Assembly: GCF_019668485.1 (NCBI RefSeq)
Contig: NZ_AP024619.1
Location: forward strand, 1,673,001-1,737,000
Reading direction: 5' to 3'
Source of the DNA: Gelria sp. Kuro-4
Lineage (GTDB): Bacteria > Bacillota > DTU030 > DUMP01
DNA length: 64,000 nt
Position numbers and translations under genes: made by a program. Numbering within the stretch: the first letter of the stretch is position 1; each line of letters starts with the position of its first letter. This document shows, in pieces, positions 33,508-42,103 of the stretch. Below the pieces are notes generated by a model. It did no database searches. It was not told where the DNA came from and saw only the letters and a list, made by a program, of their open reading frames with translations.

Positions 33508-33942
33508 GTGTTTGCAGACCTCGATATCGCCGCTTCCGGTCTCAGCGCCCAGCGGCTCCGGTTGGACATCATCGCCAACAACCTGGCCAACGCGGAAACG
33601 ACGCGCACGGCGGCCGGGGGGCCGTACCGGCGCCGGCTGCCGGTGTTCGCTCCACGGGAAGCAACGTCCTTCCAGTACTTTTTCCAGGCGGCGGCCGAAG
33701 GCGGCGTCGGCCGGGGCGTGCGCGTCACCGGCATAGTCACCGATCCCAGTCCGCTGCGGCGGGTATACCAGCCCGGCCACCCGGACGCCGATGCCGCGGG
33801 GTACGTCGCTTACCCCAACGTCAACGTGGTAACCGAGATGGTGGACATGATTTCCGCCAGCCGGGCCTACGAAGCCAACGCGGCCGCCTTCAACGCCGGT
33901 AAGGGCATGGCGCTCGAGGCCTTGGAACTGGGAAGGAGGTAA
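33508..33942 (+). CDS. flgC: Flagellar basal-body rod protein FlgC
   Basis: A 144-residue rod protein with the N-terminal motif ASGLSAQRLRLDIIANNLANAETTRT and the C-terminal NVVTEMVDMISASRAYEANAAAFNAGKGM shared by the rod/hook family. GTG 33508 has the AGGGAGG site inside the end of flgB. It assembles with FlgB to form the proximal rod. Confidence 0.95.
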   Translation: MFADLDIAASGLSAQRLRLDIIANNLANAETTRTAAGGPYRRRLPVFAPREATSFQYFFQAAAEGGVGRGVRVTGIVTDPSPLRRVYQPGHPDADAAGYVAYPNVNVVTEMVDMISASRAYEANAAAFNAGKGMALEALELGRR

Positions 33943-33947
33943 GCTGA

Positions 33948-34241
33948 ATGAATGCGGTCAGTGCCATAGGCACTGCTCGGCCGCTTTGGCCTTCGGCGGC
34001 GCCCGGCGATTCCGAAAGCGGGGCGAGTTTCAGCCAGGTGCTCGGGGAGTACCTGCAGCAGGTCAACCGCCTGCAGCTCGATGCCGAGGCCAAAACGCGC
34101 CAGCTGGTGGCCGGGGAGGATATCGAGCTCCACCAGGTGATGCTGGCGGCGCAAAAGGCCGAAATAGCCTTAGAGCTTACCCAGACATTGCGCAACAAGG
34201 TCATTGAAGCCTATCAAGAGATTATGCGGATGCAGGTTTAA
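33948..34241 (+). CDS. fliE: Flagellar hook-basal body complex protein FliE
   Basis: A 97-residue FliE linking MS ring and rod. The C-terminal half is typical: AGEDIELHQVMLAAQKAEIALELTQTLRNKVIEAYQEIMRMQV. The N terminus is short and variable as usual. AAGGAGGTAAG overlaps the flgC stop, ATG 33948 follows. Confidence 0.94.
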   Translation: MNAVSAIGTARPLWPSAAPGDSESGASFSQVLGEYLQQVNRLQLDAEAKTRQLVAGEDIELHQVMLAAQKAEIALELTQTLRNKVIEAYQEIMRMQV

Positions 34242-34259
34242 GGGCGTGAGGTGGCAGGC

Positions 34260-35774
34260 ATGAACATAAGCATCGGCCAGCTGGGTGCCAAGGCCCGCGC
34301 CTTCTGGCAGGGCGCAAGCCGGGGCCTAAAGCTCAGGCTGCTCATCGGGGTTGTTCTCGGCCTCAGCCTGGTGGGTGCGGTGGTTTTCTTCTCCCGCCCG
34401 AGCTACGACCCCCTTTTCACCAACCTGGCGCCGGCCGACGCGGGAGAAATCGGCCAGCGCCTGCAAGAGCTGAAGGTGCCCTACCGCCTGGGCGGCGACG
34501 GCAAGAGCATTCTGGTGCCGCGGGACAAGGTGTACGACCTGCGCAACCGCCTGGCCATGGAAGGCCTGCCGAAGGGTAATGCGGTAGGCTTTGAGATCTT
34601 CGACCAGACCAAGCTCGGCGTCACCGACTTTGAGCGGCGGGTGCAGTATCTGCGTGCCTTGCAGGGGGAGCTGGCGCGCACCATCGGTCAAATGGACGGG
34701 GTGCGCTCGGCCTCGGTTCAGATTGTGCTCCCTGAGGACAGGCTGTATCAGAAAGACACCCGGCCCCCCACGGCCTCGGTTTTGCTTGACACCGTGGGTC
34801 AAATGGGGGCGGACAAGGTGCGCGCCATCATGCATTTGGTATCGCACAGCGTCGAAGGTTTGACGCCGGAGAACATCACGGTGGTTGACACCAGTGGACA
34901 GGTCCTCTCGGACCTGGTGCAAACGGACGACACGCCGGTAGGGCTTTCCAGCAGCCAGCTGGCCCTGCAGCGCTCGGTGGAGCGGGAGATCGAGCGCAGT
35001 ACCCAGAGCATGCTGGAGACGGTGCTGGGCCCAGGCATGGTGGTGACCCGGGTCAAGGCCGAACTGAACTTCGACCAGCGCGAGGTTACAAATGAGTTCT
35101 TCCAGCCCGTGGCCAACGACGAAGGTATCCTGCGCAGCATGCAGGAGCTGCAGAAAACCTTCGATGGTCAGAGCGGGCCGCAGGGTACGCCGGGGACGCC
35201 CGCCAACATCCCCCCCACCTACCAGACGGGGGCGGGCGGCCCGAGCCACTACGAAGAGCGCCAGGTCACGCGCAACTACGAGGTAAACCAAACGAAGGAG
35301 CACCTGGTGGTGGCCCCGGGCAGCGTTCGGCACCTGAGCGTGGCGGTAATGGTCAACGGCAACCTCACTCCGGCCCAGCAGCAGGCCATTCAGTCTGCCG
35401 TGACCAATGCGGTAGGCCTGCAGCCCAACCGGGGTGATCAAATCAGCGTGGTGTCCTTCCCGTTCCAGGGACAGCCCCTCGCCCAGCAGGCGGCGGCCCA
35501 AGCGGCGGCCGATCAGGCGGCACGCCGGCAGCGTCTCCTGGTGCTGGTGGCTCTAGGAGCATCTCTCCTGGTGCTGGCGGTGTTCCTTGTCCGGCGGCTG
35601 CGGCGGCGCGCACCCGCCGAGGTGGTGCCGCTCCCGGTGGCGGGGGCCGAAGAAGAAGCAGCACCCGCGCGCGAAGAGACAGAACGCGACCGCATCCGGA
35701 AAGAAGTCGAACGCCTTGCCCGGCAGCGACCGCAGGAGGTGGCCCAGCTGCTGGCTACCTGGCTCAGTGAGTAG
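34260..35774 (+). CDS. fliF: Flagellar MS-ring protein FliF
   Basis: A 504-residue MS-ring protein. It has an N-terminal membrane segment (residues 24-43), the periplasmic YscJ-like domain with SRPSYDPLFTNLAPADAGEI, ring-building motifs RVQYLRALQGELARTI and PPTASVLL, a low-complexity Gly/Pro stretch near 310, and a second membrane helix near 430. A C-terminal cytoplasmic FliG-binding tail follows. ATG 34260 lies five bases after GAGGTGG; GTG 34251 overlaps that site. Confidence 0.95.
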   Translation: MNISIGQLGAKARAFWQGASRGLKLRLLIGVVLGLSLVGAVVFFSRPSYDPLFTNLAPADAGEIGQRLQELKVPYRLGGDGKSILVPRDKVYDLRNRLAMEGLPKGNAVGFEIFDQTKLGVTDFERRVQYLRALQGELARTIGQMDGVRSASVQIVLPEDRLYQKDTRPPTASVLLDTVGQMGADKVRAIMHLVSHSVEGLTPENITVVDTSGQVLSDLVQTDDTPVGLSSSQLALQRSVEREIERSTQSMLETVLGPGMVVTRVKAELNFDQREVTNEFFQPVANDEGILRSMQELQKTFDGQSGPQGTPGTPANIPPTYQTGAGGPSHYEERQVTRNYEVNQTKEHLVVAPGSVRHLSVAVMVNGNLTPAQQQAIQSAVTNAVGLQPNRGDQISVVSFPFQGQPLAQQAAAQAAADQAARRQRLLVLVALGASLLVLAVFLVRRLRRRAPAEVVPLPVAGAEEEAAPAREETERDRIRKEVERLARQRPQEVAQLLATWLSE

Positions 35775-35788
35775 AGGGGGAATGCAAG

Positions 35789-36796
35789 GTGCGGCAGGCA
35801 CTGGCAGGTAAGGAGAAGGCGGCCATTCTTTTGATCTCCCTGGGGCCGGAGCTTTCTGCCCAGGTGCTCAAGCATATGCGGGAAGACCAGATCGAGGAGC
35901 TTACCCTGGAGATCGCCGGCCTGAAGCGGGTGGAGCCCGAGCTGCGCGACAAGGTGCTGGAGGAGTTTCACCAACTGTGCCTGGCCCGCGAGTGCATCTC
36001 CCAGGGCGGTATCACATACGCGCGCGAGGTGCTGGAGCAGGCCCTGGGTACACAGCGTGCCCTGGACATCATCAACCGGCTGACGGCTTCGCTGCAGGTG
36101 CGCCCCTTCGACTTCGCCCGCAAAACAGACGCGGGGCAACTTCTTAACTTCATTCAAAACGAGCACCCGCAGACGATCGCCCTGGTGGCGGCCTACCTGC
36201 AGCCGGAGCAGGCGGCGGCGATCCTTTCGGCCCTGCCGCCGGAAAAACAGATCGACGTGGCTAAGCGGATGGCGCTCATGGACAGCACCTCCCCGGACAT
36301 CGTCCTCCAGGTGGAGCAGGTGCTGGAACGCAAGCTTTCCACGCTGACCAGCCAGGAATACGCCCGCGCCGGCGGCGTGGAATCCATCGTCAAGGTTCTC
36401 AATGCGGCCGACCGGGGCACCGAAAAGACCATCTTGGAGGCCCTGGAGCGGGAAGAGCCGGAGCTGGCGGAGGAGATCAAGCGGCGCCTCTTTACCTTCG
36501 AGGACATCATCCAGCTCGACGACCGGGCGGTTATGCGCGTGCTGCGTGAGGTGAACCTGAATCACGACCTGCCGCTCGCGCTTAAGGTGGCCAGCGATGA
36601 GGTGCGCCATAAGATCTTTAAGAACATGTCCAAGCGGGCGGTGGAGACCCTGCAGGAAGAAATCGGTTACCTGGGACCGGTGCGCCTGCGCGATGTGGAA
36701 GATGCGCAGCAGAAGATCGTCAACATCGTGCGCAAACTGGAGGAAAGCGGTGAGATCGTCATCGTTCGCGGTGGGGAGGATGAGCTCGTTGTCTAG
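35789..36796 (+). CDS. fliG: Flagellar motor switch protein FliG
   Basis: A 335-residue rotor protein with N, middle and C-terminal armadillo-type domains. Signatures are KAAILLISLGPELSAQVLKHM, the EHPQTIALVAAYLQPEQAA middle motif and the torque helix region FEDIIQLDDRAVMRVLREV. Start GTG 35789. It binds FliF, FliM/FliY and MotA. Its end overlaps the fliH start. Confidence 0.96.
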   Translation: MRQALAGKEKAAILLISLGPELSAQVLKHMREDQIEELTLEIAGLKRVEPELRDKVLEEFHQLCLARECISQGGITYAREVLEQALGTQRALDIINRLTASLQVRPFDFARKTDAGQLLNFIQNEHPQTIALVAAYLQPEQAAAILSALPPEKQIDVAKRMALMDSTSPDIVLQVEQVLERKLSTLTSQEYARAGGVESIVKVLNAADRGTEKTILEALEREEPELAEEIKRRLFTFEDIIQLDDRAVMRVLREVNLNHDLPLALKVASDEVRHKIFKNMSKRAVETLQEEIGYLGPVRLRDVEDAQQKIVNIVRKLEESGEIVIVRGGEDELVV

Positions 36797-37538
36797 TATT
36801 TGGAAACGGCCATCCCTGAGCCAGCCGGTTACCCTGGCTGCCTGCCTGGCGGCCGAAGAGCCGGAGGAAAAAACATCCCAAGCGCGCTGCAGCGAGTGCC
36901 GGGCGCTATTGGGCGCGACTCTAGAGGCCGACCTCTTGGCGGCGGCGCGCCGGCGCGCAGCGGCCATCGAGCAGGAAGCGCAGCGGCGGGTGGAGGCCAT
37001 GCTGGCGGCCGCCCAGAAGGCGGTGGAGGAGAAAAAGGCGGCGGCGGCAGCGGCTGGGCGGGAAGAAGGTTACCGCGCCGGCTACGCCGCCGGGAAGGCG
37101 GCCGCCGAGGAGCTGATTCAGGCGGCCGAAGACCTTAAGGCCCAGGCGGAAAAAGAGCGCGCCGAACTTGTGGCCGCCCTGGAGCCCCAGGCGGTGGAGC
37201 TGGCCTTTGCACTGGCGCGGCACATCCTGCGGCGCGAGGTGCGCACGGCGCCGGAGGATGTTAAAGAGCTCCTGGCTGCGGCCGCCGCCAAGCTCCCGGC
37301 GGGAGAAAAGGTAACCCTTGAGGTGGCACCGGGTGAGGTCCCGGCCTGGACGGCGGCGCGCAACGTGGTCCAGCAGGCCCTGGGGGATCGCTCTTACACC
37401 GTGGTGGAAAGCGCCAACGTGGCGCCGGGGGAGTTTCTCCTCGCCACGGCGCTCGGCACCGTGGACGCCCGCCTGGAAAACCAGCTCCGCGCCTGCCGGG
37501 AACACCTGCGAGGAGTGCCTGGCCATGCCGCCGAGTAG
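36780..37538 (+). CDS. fliH: Flagellar assembly protein FliH
   Basis: A roughly 252-residue export-ATPase regulator with a variable start, a long Ala/Glu/Lys coiled coil (about residues 60-125) and the C-terminal FliH/V-ATPase-E-like domain with ALARHILRREV. ATG 36780 directly abuts GGGGAGG; TTG 36789, nine bases from that site, may be the true start. It overlaps fliG by 17 bases and fliI by 14, matching the usual fliG-fliH-fliI order. Confidence 0.88.
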   Translation: MSSLSSIWKRPSLSQPVTLAACLAAEEPEEKTSQARCSECRALLGATLEADLLAAARRRAAAIEQEAQRRVEAMLAAAQKAVEEKKAAAAAAGREEGYRAGYAAGKAAAEELIQAAEDLKAQAEKERAELVAALEPQAVELAFALARHILRREVRTAPEDVKELLAAAAAKLPAGEKVTLEVAPGEVPAWTAARNVVQQALGDRSYTVVESANVAPGEFLLATALGTVDARLENQLRACREHLRGVPGHAAE

Positions 37539-38862
37539 CGTCAGCCTGGAACGGTATCGGCGGCAGTTGGAAGGCTTCGATTCCCTGCCGGTGTGGGGAA
37601 GGGTGACGCGGCTGGTGGGGCTGACGGTGGAGTCGCAGGGCCCGCCGGCCGAGGTGGGGGAAGTGTGCCTCATTCACGGCTGCGGGGAGCGGCCGATTAA
37701 GGCCGAAGTGGTGGGCTTTCGCGAACAGCAGCTCATCCTCATGCCCATCGGTGACCTGGCCGGCGTAGGCCCCGGCAGCCCGGTGCGCGCCACGGGCCGG
37801 CCGCTGACCGTGGCGGTCGGACCCGAGCTTAAGGGCAGGGTGCTGGACGGGCTGGGGCAGCCCCTGGACGGCGGCGGCCCCATAGCCAGCCGCCTGCTTT
37901 ACCCGCTCGAGGCCCGCGCCCCCCACCCGCTCAAGCGGCAGCGCATCCACGAACCGCTGGCACTGGGCATCAAGGTGGTAGACGGGCTCTTGACCTGCGG
38001 GAAAGGCCAGCGCCTGGGCATCTTTGCCGGCAGCGGCGTGGGCAAGAGCACCCTCCTGGGGATGATGGCGCGCAACACCGCCGCCGATATCAACGTGGTG
38101 GCCCTCATCGGGGAGCGCGGGCGCGAGGTGCGCGAGTTCATCGAAGAATCGCTGGGCGAGGCGGGTCTGGCCCGATCGGTGGTGGTGGTGGCCACCGCCG
38201 ACCAACCGCCGCTCATCCGCGTCAAGGGCGCCCTGGTGGCCATGAGCATTGCCGAGTACTTCCGCGATCAGGGGCAGGACGTCCTCTTTATGATGGATTC
38301 GCTCACCCGCTTTGCCATGGCCCAGCGCGAGATAGGGCTGGCCAGCGGCGAGCCTCCCACCACCAAAGGGTACACGCCTTCGGTGTTCGCCCTGTTACCA
38401 CAGCTGCTGGAACGGGCCGGGGCCGCCGAGCGCGGTACGATCACCGGCTTGTTCACGGTGCTGGTGGACGGCGACGATATGCTGGACCCCATAGCCGATG
38501 CGGCGCGCAGCATCCTGGACGGTCACATCGTGCTCAGCCGGGCCCTGGCCAGCCGCAACCACTACCCGGCGGTGGATGTGCTGCAAAGTGTCAGCCGGGT
38601 TATGGGCGAGGTGGTACCGCCGGCGCACCTGAAGTTGGCCCAGGCGGCCCGACAGGTGGTGGCGGTGTACCGGGAGGCGGAAGACCTCATCAATGTGGGG
38701 GCGTATGTTGCCGGCAGCAACCCGGCCATCGACCGGGCCCGCCAACTGATTGAGCCGGTGGAGGCCTTTCTCCGGCAGGACGTCGCGGAGAGCTATCCGC
38801 TGGAGAAGACCCGCCGGCTTCTGGCCCAGGCTTTGGGTGAAGCAGGGGAGGAATCGGCGTGA
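37525..38862 (+). CDS. fliI: Flagellum-specific ATP synthase FliI
   Basis: A 445-residue F1-beta-like ATPase of the flagellar type III export apparatus. Walker A GSGVGKST is at residues 169-176, Walker B around DVLFMMDSLTRFAMAQREIGL, and GYTPSVFALLPQLLERAG follows. ATG 37525 lies inside the 3' end of fliH. Energises unfolding and export with FliH and FliJ. Confidence 0.96.
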   Translation: MPPSSVSLERYRRQLEGFDSLPVWGRVTRLVGLTVESQGPPAEVGEVCLIHGCGERPIKAEVVGFREQQLILMPIGDLAGVGPGSPVRATGRPLTVAVGPELKGRVLDGLGQPLDGGGPIASRLLYPLEARAPHPLKRQRIHEPLALGIKVVDGLLTCGKGQRLGIFAGSGVGKSTLLGMMARNTAADINVVALIGERGREVREFIEESLGEAGLARSVVVVATADQPPLIRVKGALVAMSIAEYFRDQGQDVLFMMDSLTRFAMAQREIGLASGEPPTTKGYTPSVFALLPQLLERAGAAERGTITGLFTVLVDGDDMLDPIADAARSILDGHIVLSRALASRNHYPAVDVLQSVSRVMGEVVPPAHLKLAQAARQVVAVYREAEDLINVGAYVAGSNPAIDRARQLIEPVEAFLRQDVAESYPLEKTRRLLAQALGEAGEESA

Positions 38863-39317
38863 GCTTTCATTTCCGACTGGCGCGGGTGCTGGCGGTGAAA
38901 AAAATTCGGGAGAACCAGGCCATGCTTAAGCTGGCGGAGCGCACCGCCGAGCGCCGAAAGGAGGAGTACCGGCTGGAGCTGGAAACGCGGCGGCTGGCTG
39001 CCGCCTGGCACGGTTTGACGGTGGCAGGCTGCCGCTCGGGCGGGGAGCTGGCCGGCCGGGCCCTCTGGACCCAGGCGGCGCGCCGGAGCTGCCGGGAGCA
39101 GCAGCACCGCACGCATGAGGTTAGAAACGCTTGGGCGGGAGCGCGCGGGGAATTTCTGGCGCGCCGGGCCGAGCGACAGGCCTTAACCGCCCTGCGCAAT
39201 AAAGCCGAGGCCGCCTACCAGGACACAGCCCGGCGGGAGGAGAGCAAGGAACTCGACCAGGTAGCCGGGGTCGCCTACCTGAGACGGCAAAGGGAGGGAT
39301 TAAGGTGGCGCGGGTAG
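38859..39317 (+). CDS. fliJ: Flagellar export protein FliJ
   Basis: A 152-residue, highly charged two-helix coiled-coil protein (FHFRLARVLAVKKIRENQAM at the start, Arg/Glu-rich throughout), the size and style of FliJ. GTG 38859 overlaps the fliI stop by four bases. It is thought to act like the gamma subunit stalk in the FliI hexamer and to carry chaperones. Sequence is weakly conserved; position is decisive. Confidence 0.88.
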   Translation: MSFHFRLARVLAVKKIRENQAMLKLAERTAERRKEEYRLELETRRLAAAWHGLTVAGCRSGGELAGRALWTQAARRSCREQQHRTHEVRNAWAGARGEFLARRAERQALTALRNKAEAAYQDTARREESKELDQVAGVAYLRRQREGLRWRG

Positions 39318-39859
39318 CAACCCTGCCGCGGAACCAGGCCCAGACCCGGCCCCGGGCCTGGGTAACGGCTCTGGTGGTGCTCCTCATCCTGGCCCTCATC
39401 GCCGGCCTCGCGGTACTGCTCCTCAGCTTCATGGGCGTAAAGCCGCCCGCCGCCCTTGCAGGACTCGTGCCGGGAGGAACCAAAAGCGGCGGTACTGCGG
39501 AACAGGCGACTAGTGAGCTGGCCACACTCCGGGCCGCCCAGGCCGCTTTAGAAGCCCAGCGGACACAGCTTGAGACGCAGCTTCAGGAAAAAGAGGCCCA
39601 GGTGCAGATGCTCACCGCCCAGGTAAACAAGTTGCAGGCGGACCTGGCGGCGGCAGAAAAGAAGAACACCGACCAGAAGGCAGTGGCGGGGATCTATGCC
39701 AGCATGCAGCCCAAAGACGCAGCGCAGATCCTCACGGAGCTGCCGGATGCGCAGGTGGTGCCCATCCTGGCCCAGCTGAAAAATGACCAGGCAGCGGCTA
39801 TCCTGGCGGCCATGGATAGTAAGCGCGCTGCCCGCTTAACCCAGGCGCTGGGCGGCTAG
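39305..39859 (+). CDS. MotE/YlxF-like flagellar protein with MgtE_N-like domain
   Basis: A 184-residue protein: cytoplasmic N-terminal tail, one membrane helix (residues 19-42), a coiled coil of Gln/Glu/Ala (about 75-125) and a C-terminal MgtE-N/FliG-like helical domain (ASMQPKDAAQILTELPDAQVVPILAQLKNDQAAAIL). It holds the place of ylxF in the Bacillus fla/che operon. MotE-type proteins help flagellar assembly or motor function. GTG 39305 follows GGGAGGG and overlaps fliJ. Confidence 0.8.
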   Translation: MARVATLPRNQAQTRPRAWVTALVVLLILALIAGLAVLLLSFMGVKPPAALAGLVPGGTKSGGTAEQATSELATLRAAQAALEAQRTQLETQLQEKEAQVQMLTAQVNKLQADLAAAEKKNTDQKAVAGIYASMQPKDAAQILTELPDAQVVPILAQLKNDQAAAILAAMDSKRAARLTQALGG

Positions 39860-39902
39860 GGCCCGATCGGGGAAGGTGGACCCTGAAAGGAGGTGATGAC
39901 AA

Positions 39903-41189
39903 ATGGCCATGGCACTCAGCACAACGCCTGCATCTTCCGGCGCCCAGGCGCTTCTTCCCGGTACCACCCGGCGGGCGGGCGCGGCGGCGGAGCCGGCCGA
40001 CGCGGGCGGTGACGCCTTCAGTGCGCTCTTGGCCGCACTGCTCGGTTGGGGAGCCGTCCCGGTGCCGCTGCCGGCGGCGGTTGACCTGGAGGCGGCGGCC
40101 GGGGAAGGCGGCGCCTGCGGGGGAACGCCGGGCCGGGTGGCCGCAGGCGCACAGGCCCCTACCGGTTTAGCGGGCGGGACGGGCCTTAACCCCCATGGGT
40201 GGCAGGCGGTACCTGCGGGTGGGGCACTCCCTGGTACGGCGGCGGCTACGACTGCTGCTGCGCCGCCCGCCGCGGCTGACGCAGCGCCGCCGGCCGCGCC
40301 AGTTGCGTCGGCTTTGGAAAAGGCCGCCGCTGCGGTGCAGGCAGGCACAGGAGAGACGACGCCGCATCTTGCCCCAGGTAGCGGTCCGGCGACCGGTGCC
40401 CCGGAGACGGCTCGAGCGGCTCCGGCCGCATCTTCTCCCGGGCGCGACACAGGCACGGTTAAGCCCGGCGCCGCCGCTGCCGCTCAGGTCGAGCCGGCTC
40501 CGCCCGCTGCATCCCAGCCGCCCGGGCCGGCGGCAAAGAGCCGGGGAGAAGGGGCGGCCGCCCGTAAGGCCCAGGACCAGAGCCCGCCGGTCGGGACAGG
40601 GGCTCAGGGACAGGGGCGCGTGCAGCCGCCGGGCCCGGAGGTGCAAACAGCACCCCGGCTGCAGCTGGTACGTGAACCGGCTGCCCGCAGCCGACCGGAA
40701 AGCCATGGGGCCGCGCCGCCACCCGGCACCCAGCCGCAGCCCGGGCCGGTGGCGGTCGAGGACGTACCGCTCGTCTTCCGGCGCCTGCTGGACGAGGCCC
40801 GCTGGACACAGGCACCGGGCCGGCAGGAGGTAACTCTGCAGCTCGAGCCGGAAAAACTGGGCCGGGTGCACCTGACGGTGCTGCAGCAGGGAGGAGCAGT
40901 GAGCGCCCGCCTTGAGGTAGAGAACCAGGCGGCCCGCGAGGTGCTGCAGGCGGGACTTCTGGAGCTTAAGCAGGACCTTGCGGCGCAGGGCGTACGGGTA
41001 AATGAACTTAACGTGCTGGTGGGGCAGAACCTAAGCGGTGGCAGCGGCGGCTCTGCCGGGCACAGCGGTGCTTTTTCCGCCGGCCGGCACGGTGGCGGCC
41101 CGGCGCCTTTCCTGGGGCAAAACCCAGCGACGGCTGCAGGCGCTGCCGCCGGCCCAACCGGGGGGACCGGCCTCGACCTGCGCGTGTAA
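39903..41189 (+). CDS. fliK: Flagellar hook-length control protein FliK
   Basis: A 428-residue protein with a long, low-complexity Ala/Pro/Gly-rich N-terminal two-thirds (ruler-like, disordered) and a compact C-terminal Flg_hook domain: QEVTLQLEPEKLGRVHLTVLQQ, then EVENQAAREVLQAGL and VNELNVLVGQ. AAGGAGGTGATGAC is a near-perfect ribosome site before ATG 39903. It sets hook length and switches export specificity through FlhB. Confidence 0.9.
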   Translation: MAMALSTTPASSGAQALLPGTTRRAGAAAEPADAGGDAFSALLAALLGWGAVPVPLPAAVDLEAAAGEGGACGGTPGRVAAGAQAPTGLAGGTGLNPHGWQAVPAGGALPGTAAATTAAAPPAAADAAPPAAPVASALEKAAAAVQAGTGETTPHLAPGSGPATGAPETARAAPAASSPGRDTGTVKPGAAAAAQVEPAPPAASQPPGPAAKSRGEGAAARKAQDQSPPVGTGAQGQGRVQPPGPEVQTAPRLQLVREPAARSRPESHGAAPPPGTQPQPGPVAVEDVPLVFRRLLDEARWTQAPGRQEVTLQLEPEKLGRVHLTVLQQGGAVSARLEVENQAAREVLQAGLLELKQDLAAQGVRVNELNVLVGQNLSGGSGGSAGHSGAFSAGRHGGGPAPFLGQNPATAAGAAAGPTGGTGLDLRV

Positions 41190-41202
41190 AGGAGGTGGAA
41201 AT

Positions 41203-41661
41203 ATGAACGTAACGGCGACAACAGCCGCGGCCGAAGCCGCGAGCTCACAGCCTCAGTCGACGCCCGACCTGGGACGCGAGGATTTCCTGCAGCTTTTGGT
41301 TACCCAGCTGCGCCTGCAGGACCCGCTGGAGCCGGTGAAGGAAAAGGACTTCATCGCGCAGCTGGCCCAGTTTGGTACCTTGGAGGGGGTCAATAACCTC
41401 TCAGATGAAATAAAGAAGCTCAGCGATCTCTTTCAGACGCAGCTGCTGCAGAACGCCGGCCGGGAAGCCGTCGAGCTCATCGGCCGCCGGGTCACGGTGA
41501 CCACCGAGAATGGAAGCGTGACCGACGTGGTGACCGGCGTGCGCTGGGTAGACGGCTGGCCGCAAGTGGTGGTGGGCGGAGAGGGTTACGGCCTGGCACA
41601 GGTCGAGGAAGTGTTCCTGGCGACCGCGGCCGGAGGGGAGGAAGCGAGTTATGCCGGATAA
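41203..41661 (+). CDS. flgD: Flagellar basal-body rod modification protein FlgD
   Basis: A 152-residue hook cap scaffold. The N-terminal FlgD motif GREDFLQLLVTQLRLQDPLEP is clear, followed by KDFIAQLAQFGTLEGVNNL and a short C-terminal beta domain. AAAGGAGGTGG precedes ATG 41203. Short relative to enterobacterial FlgD (about 230) but normal for Firmicutes. Stop overlaps the next gene. Confidence 0.93.
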   Translation: MNVTATTAAAEAASSQPQSTPDLGREDFLQLLVTQLRLQDPLEPVKEKDFIAQLAQFGTLEGVNNLSDEIKKLSDLFQTQLLQNAGREAVELIGRRVTVTTENGSVTDVVTGVRWVDGWPQVVVGGEGYGLAQVEEVFLATAAGGEEASYAG

Positions 41662-42031
41662 GGTGTTTCTCCCGCCACCCATCCTGAGCCCGGTAGGGCG
41701 GGGGCCTGGGGTACGCCCGCCGCAGAAGGCGGATGAGCCGGAAAAAGGCTTCGCTTCCCACCTGGCAGAAGCGGCTGCAGGACTGCACATCTCACACCAT
41801 GCCCAGGAGCGCCTGGCCCAGCGGCGCATCCCGCTGAGCGGCGAGACCTGGGGGCGGGTGCTGGCGGCTGTCGCCAGGGTGGCGGAGAAGGGCGGCCGGG
41901 ACTCGCTGGTGCTGGTGGACAACCTGGCCCTGGTGGTGAACGTACCGAACCGGACGGTGGTCACCGCCGTGGACGGGGAGAGCATGAAGGAACGGGTTTT
42001 TACCCAGATCGATAGTGCGGTAATCGCATAG
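41651..42031 (+). CDS. TIGR02530-type flagellar operon protein
   Basis: A 126-residue protein with a Pro-rich first 35 residues and a conserved core HISHHAQERLAQRRIPL, DSLVLVDNLALVVNVPNRTVVTAVD and KERVFTQIDSAVI, as in the small protein found between flgD and flgE in many Firmicutes. Function not established. It overlaps flgD by 11 bases, so it is translated with the hook genes. Confidence 0.85.
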   Translation: MPDKVFLPPPILSPVGRGPGVRPPQKADEPEKGFASHLAEAAAGLHISHHAQERLAQRRIPLSGETWGRVLAAVARVAEKGGRDSLVLVDNLALVVNVPNRTVVTAVDGESMKERVFTQIDSAVIA

Positions 42032-42103
42032 GGCCGGACCTTTCCGGAGGCCCTGCGCTGCCGACCGACGGAAGCAGCGCCCAGGCGAAAGGAGGAAAGC
42101 GTC

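Noticed and set aside
34326-37000. Long minus-strand open frames (391 and 495 codons) opposite fliF and fliG-fliH
   Set aside because: They lie antisense to intact flagellar genes, have His/Arg/Gly-rich composition typical of GC-rich shadow frames, and lack ribosome sites.
39836-41248. Several frames on both strands over fliK
   Set aside because: The Ala/Pro-rich repeat-like sequence of fliK keeps all frames open; only the frame ending in the Flg_hook domain makes sense.
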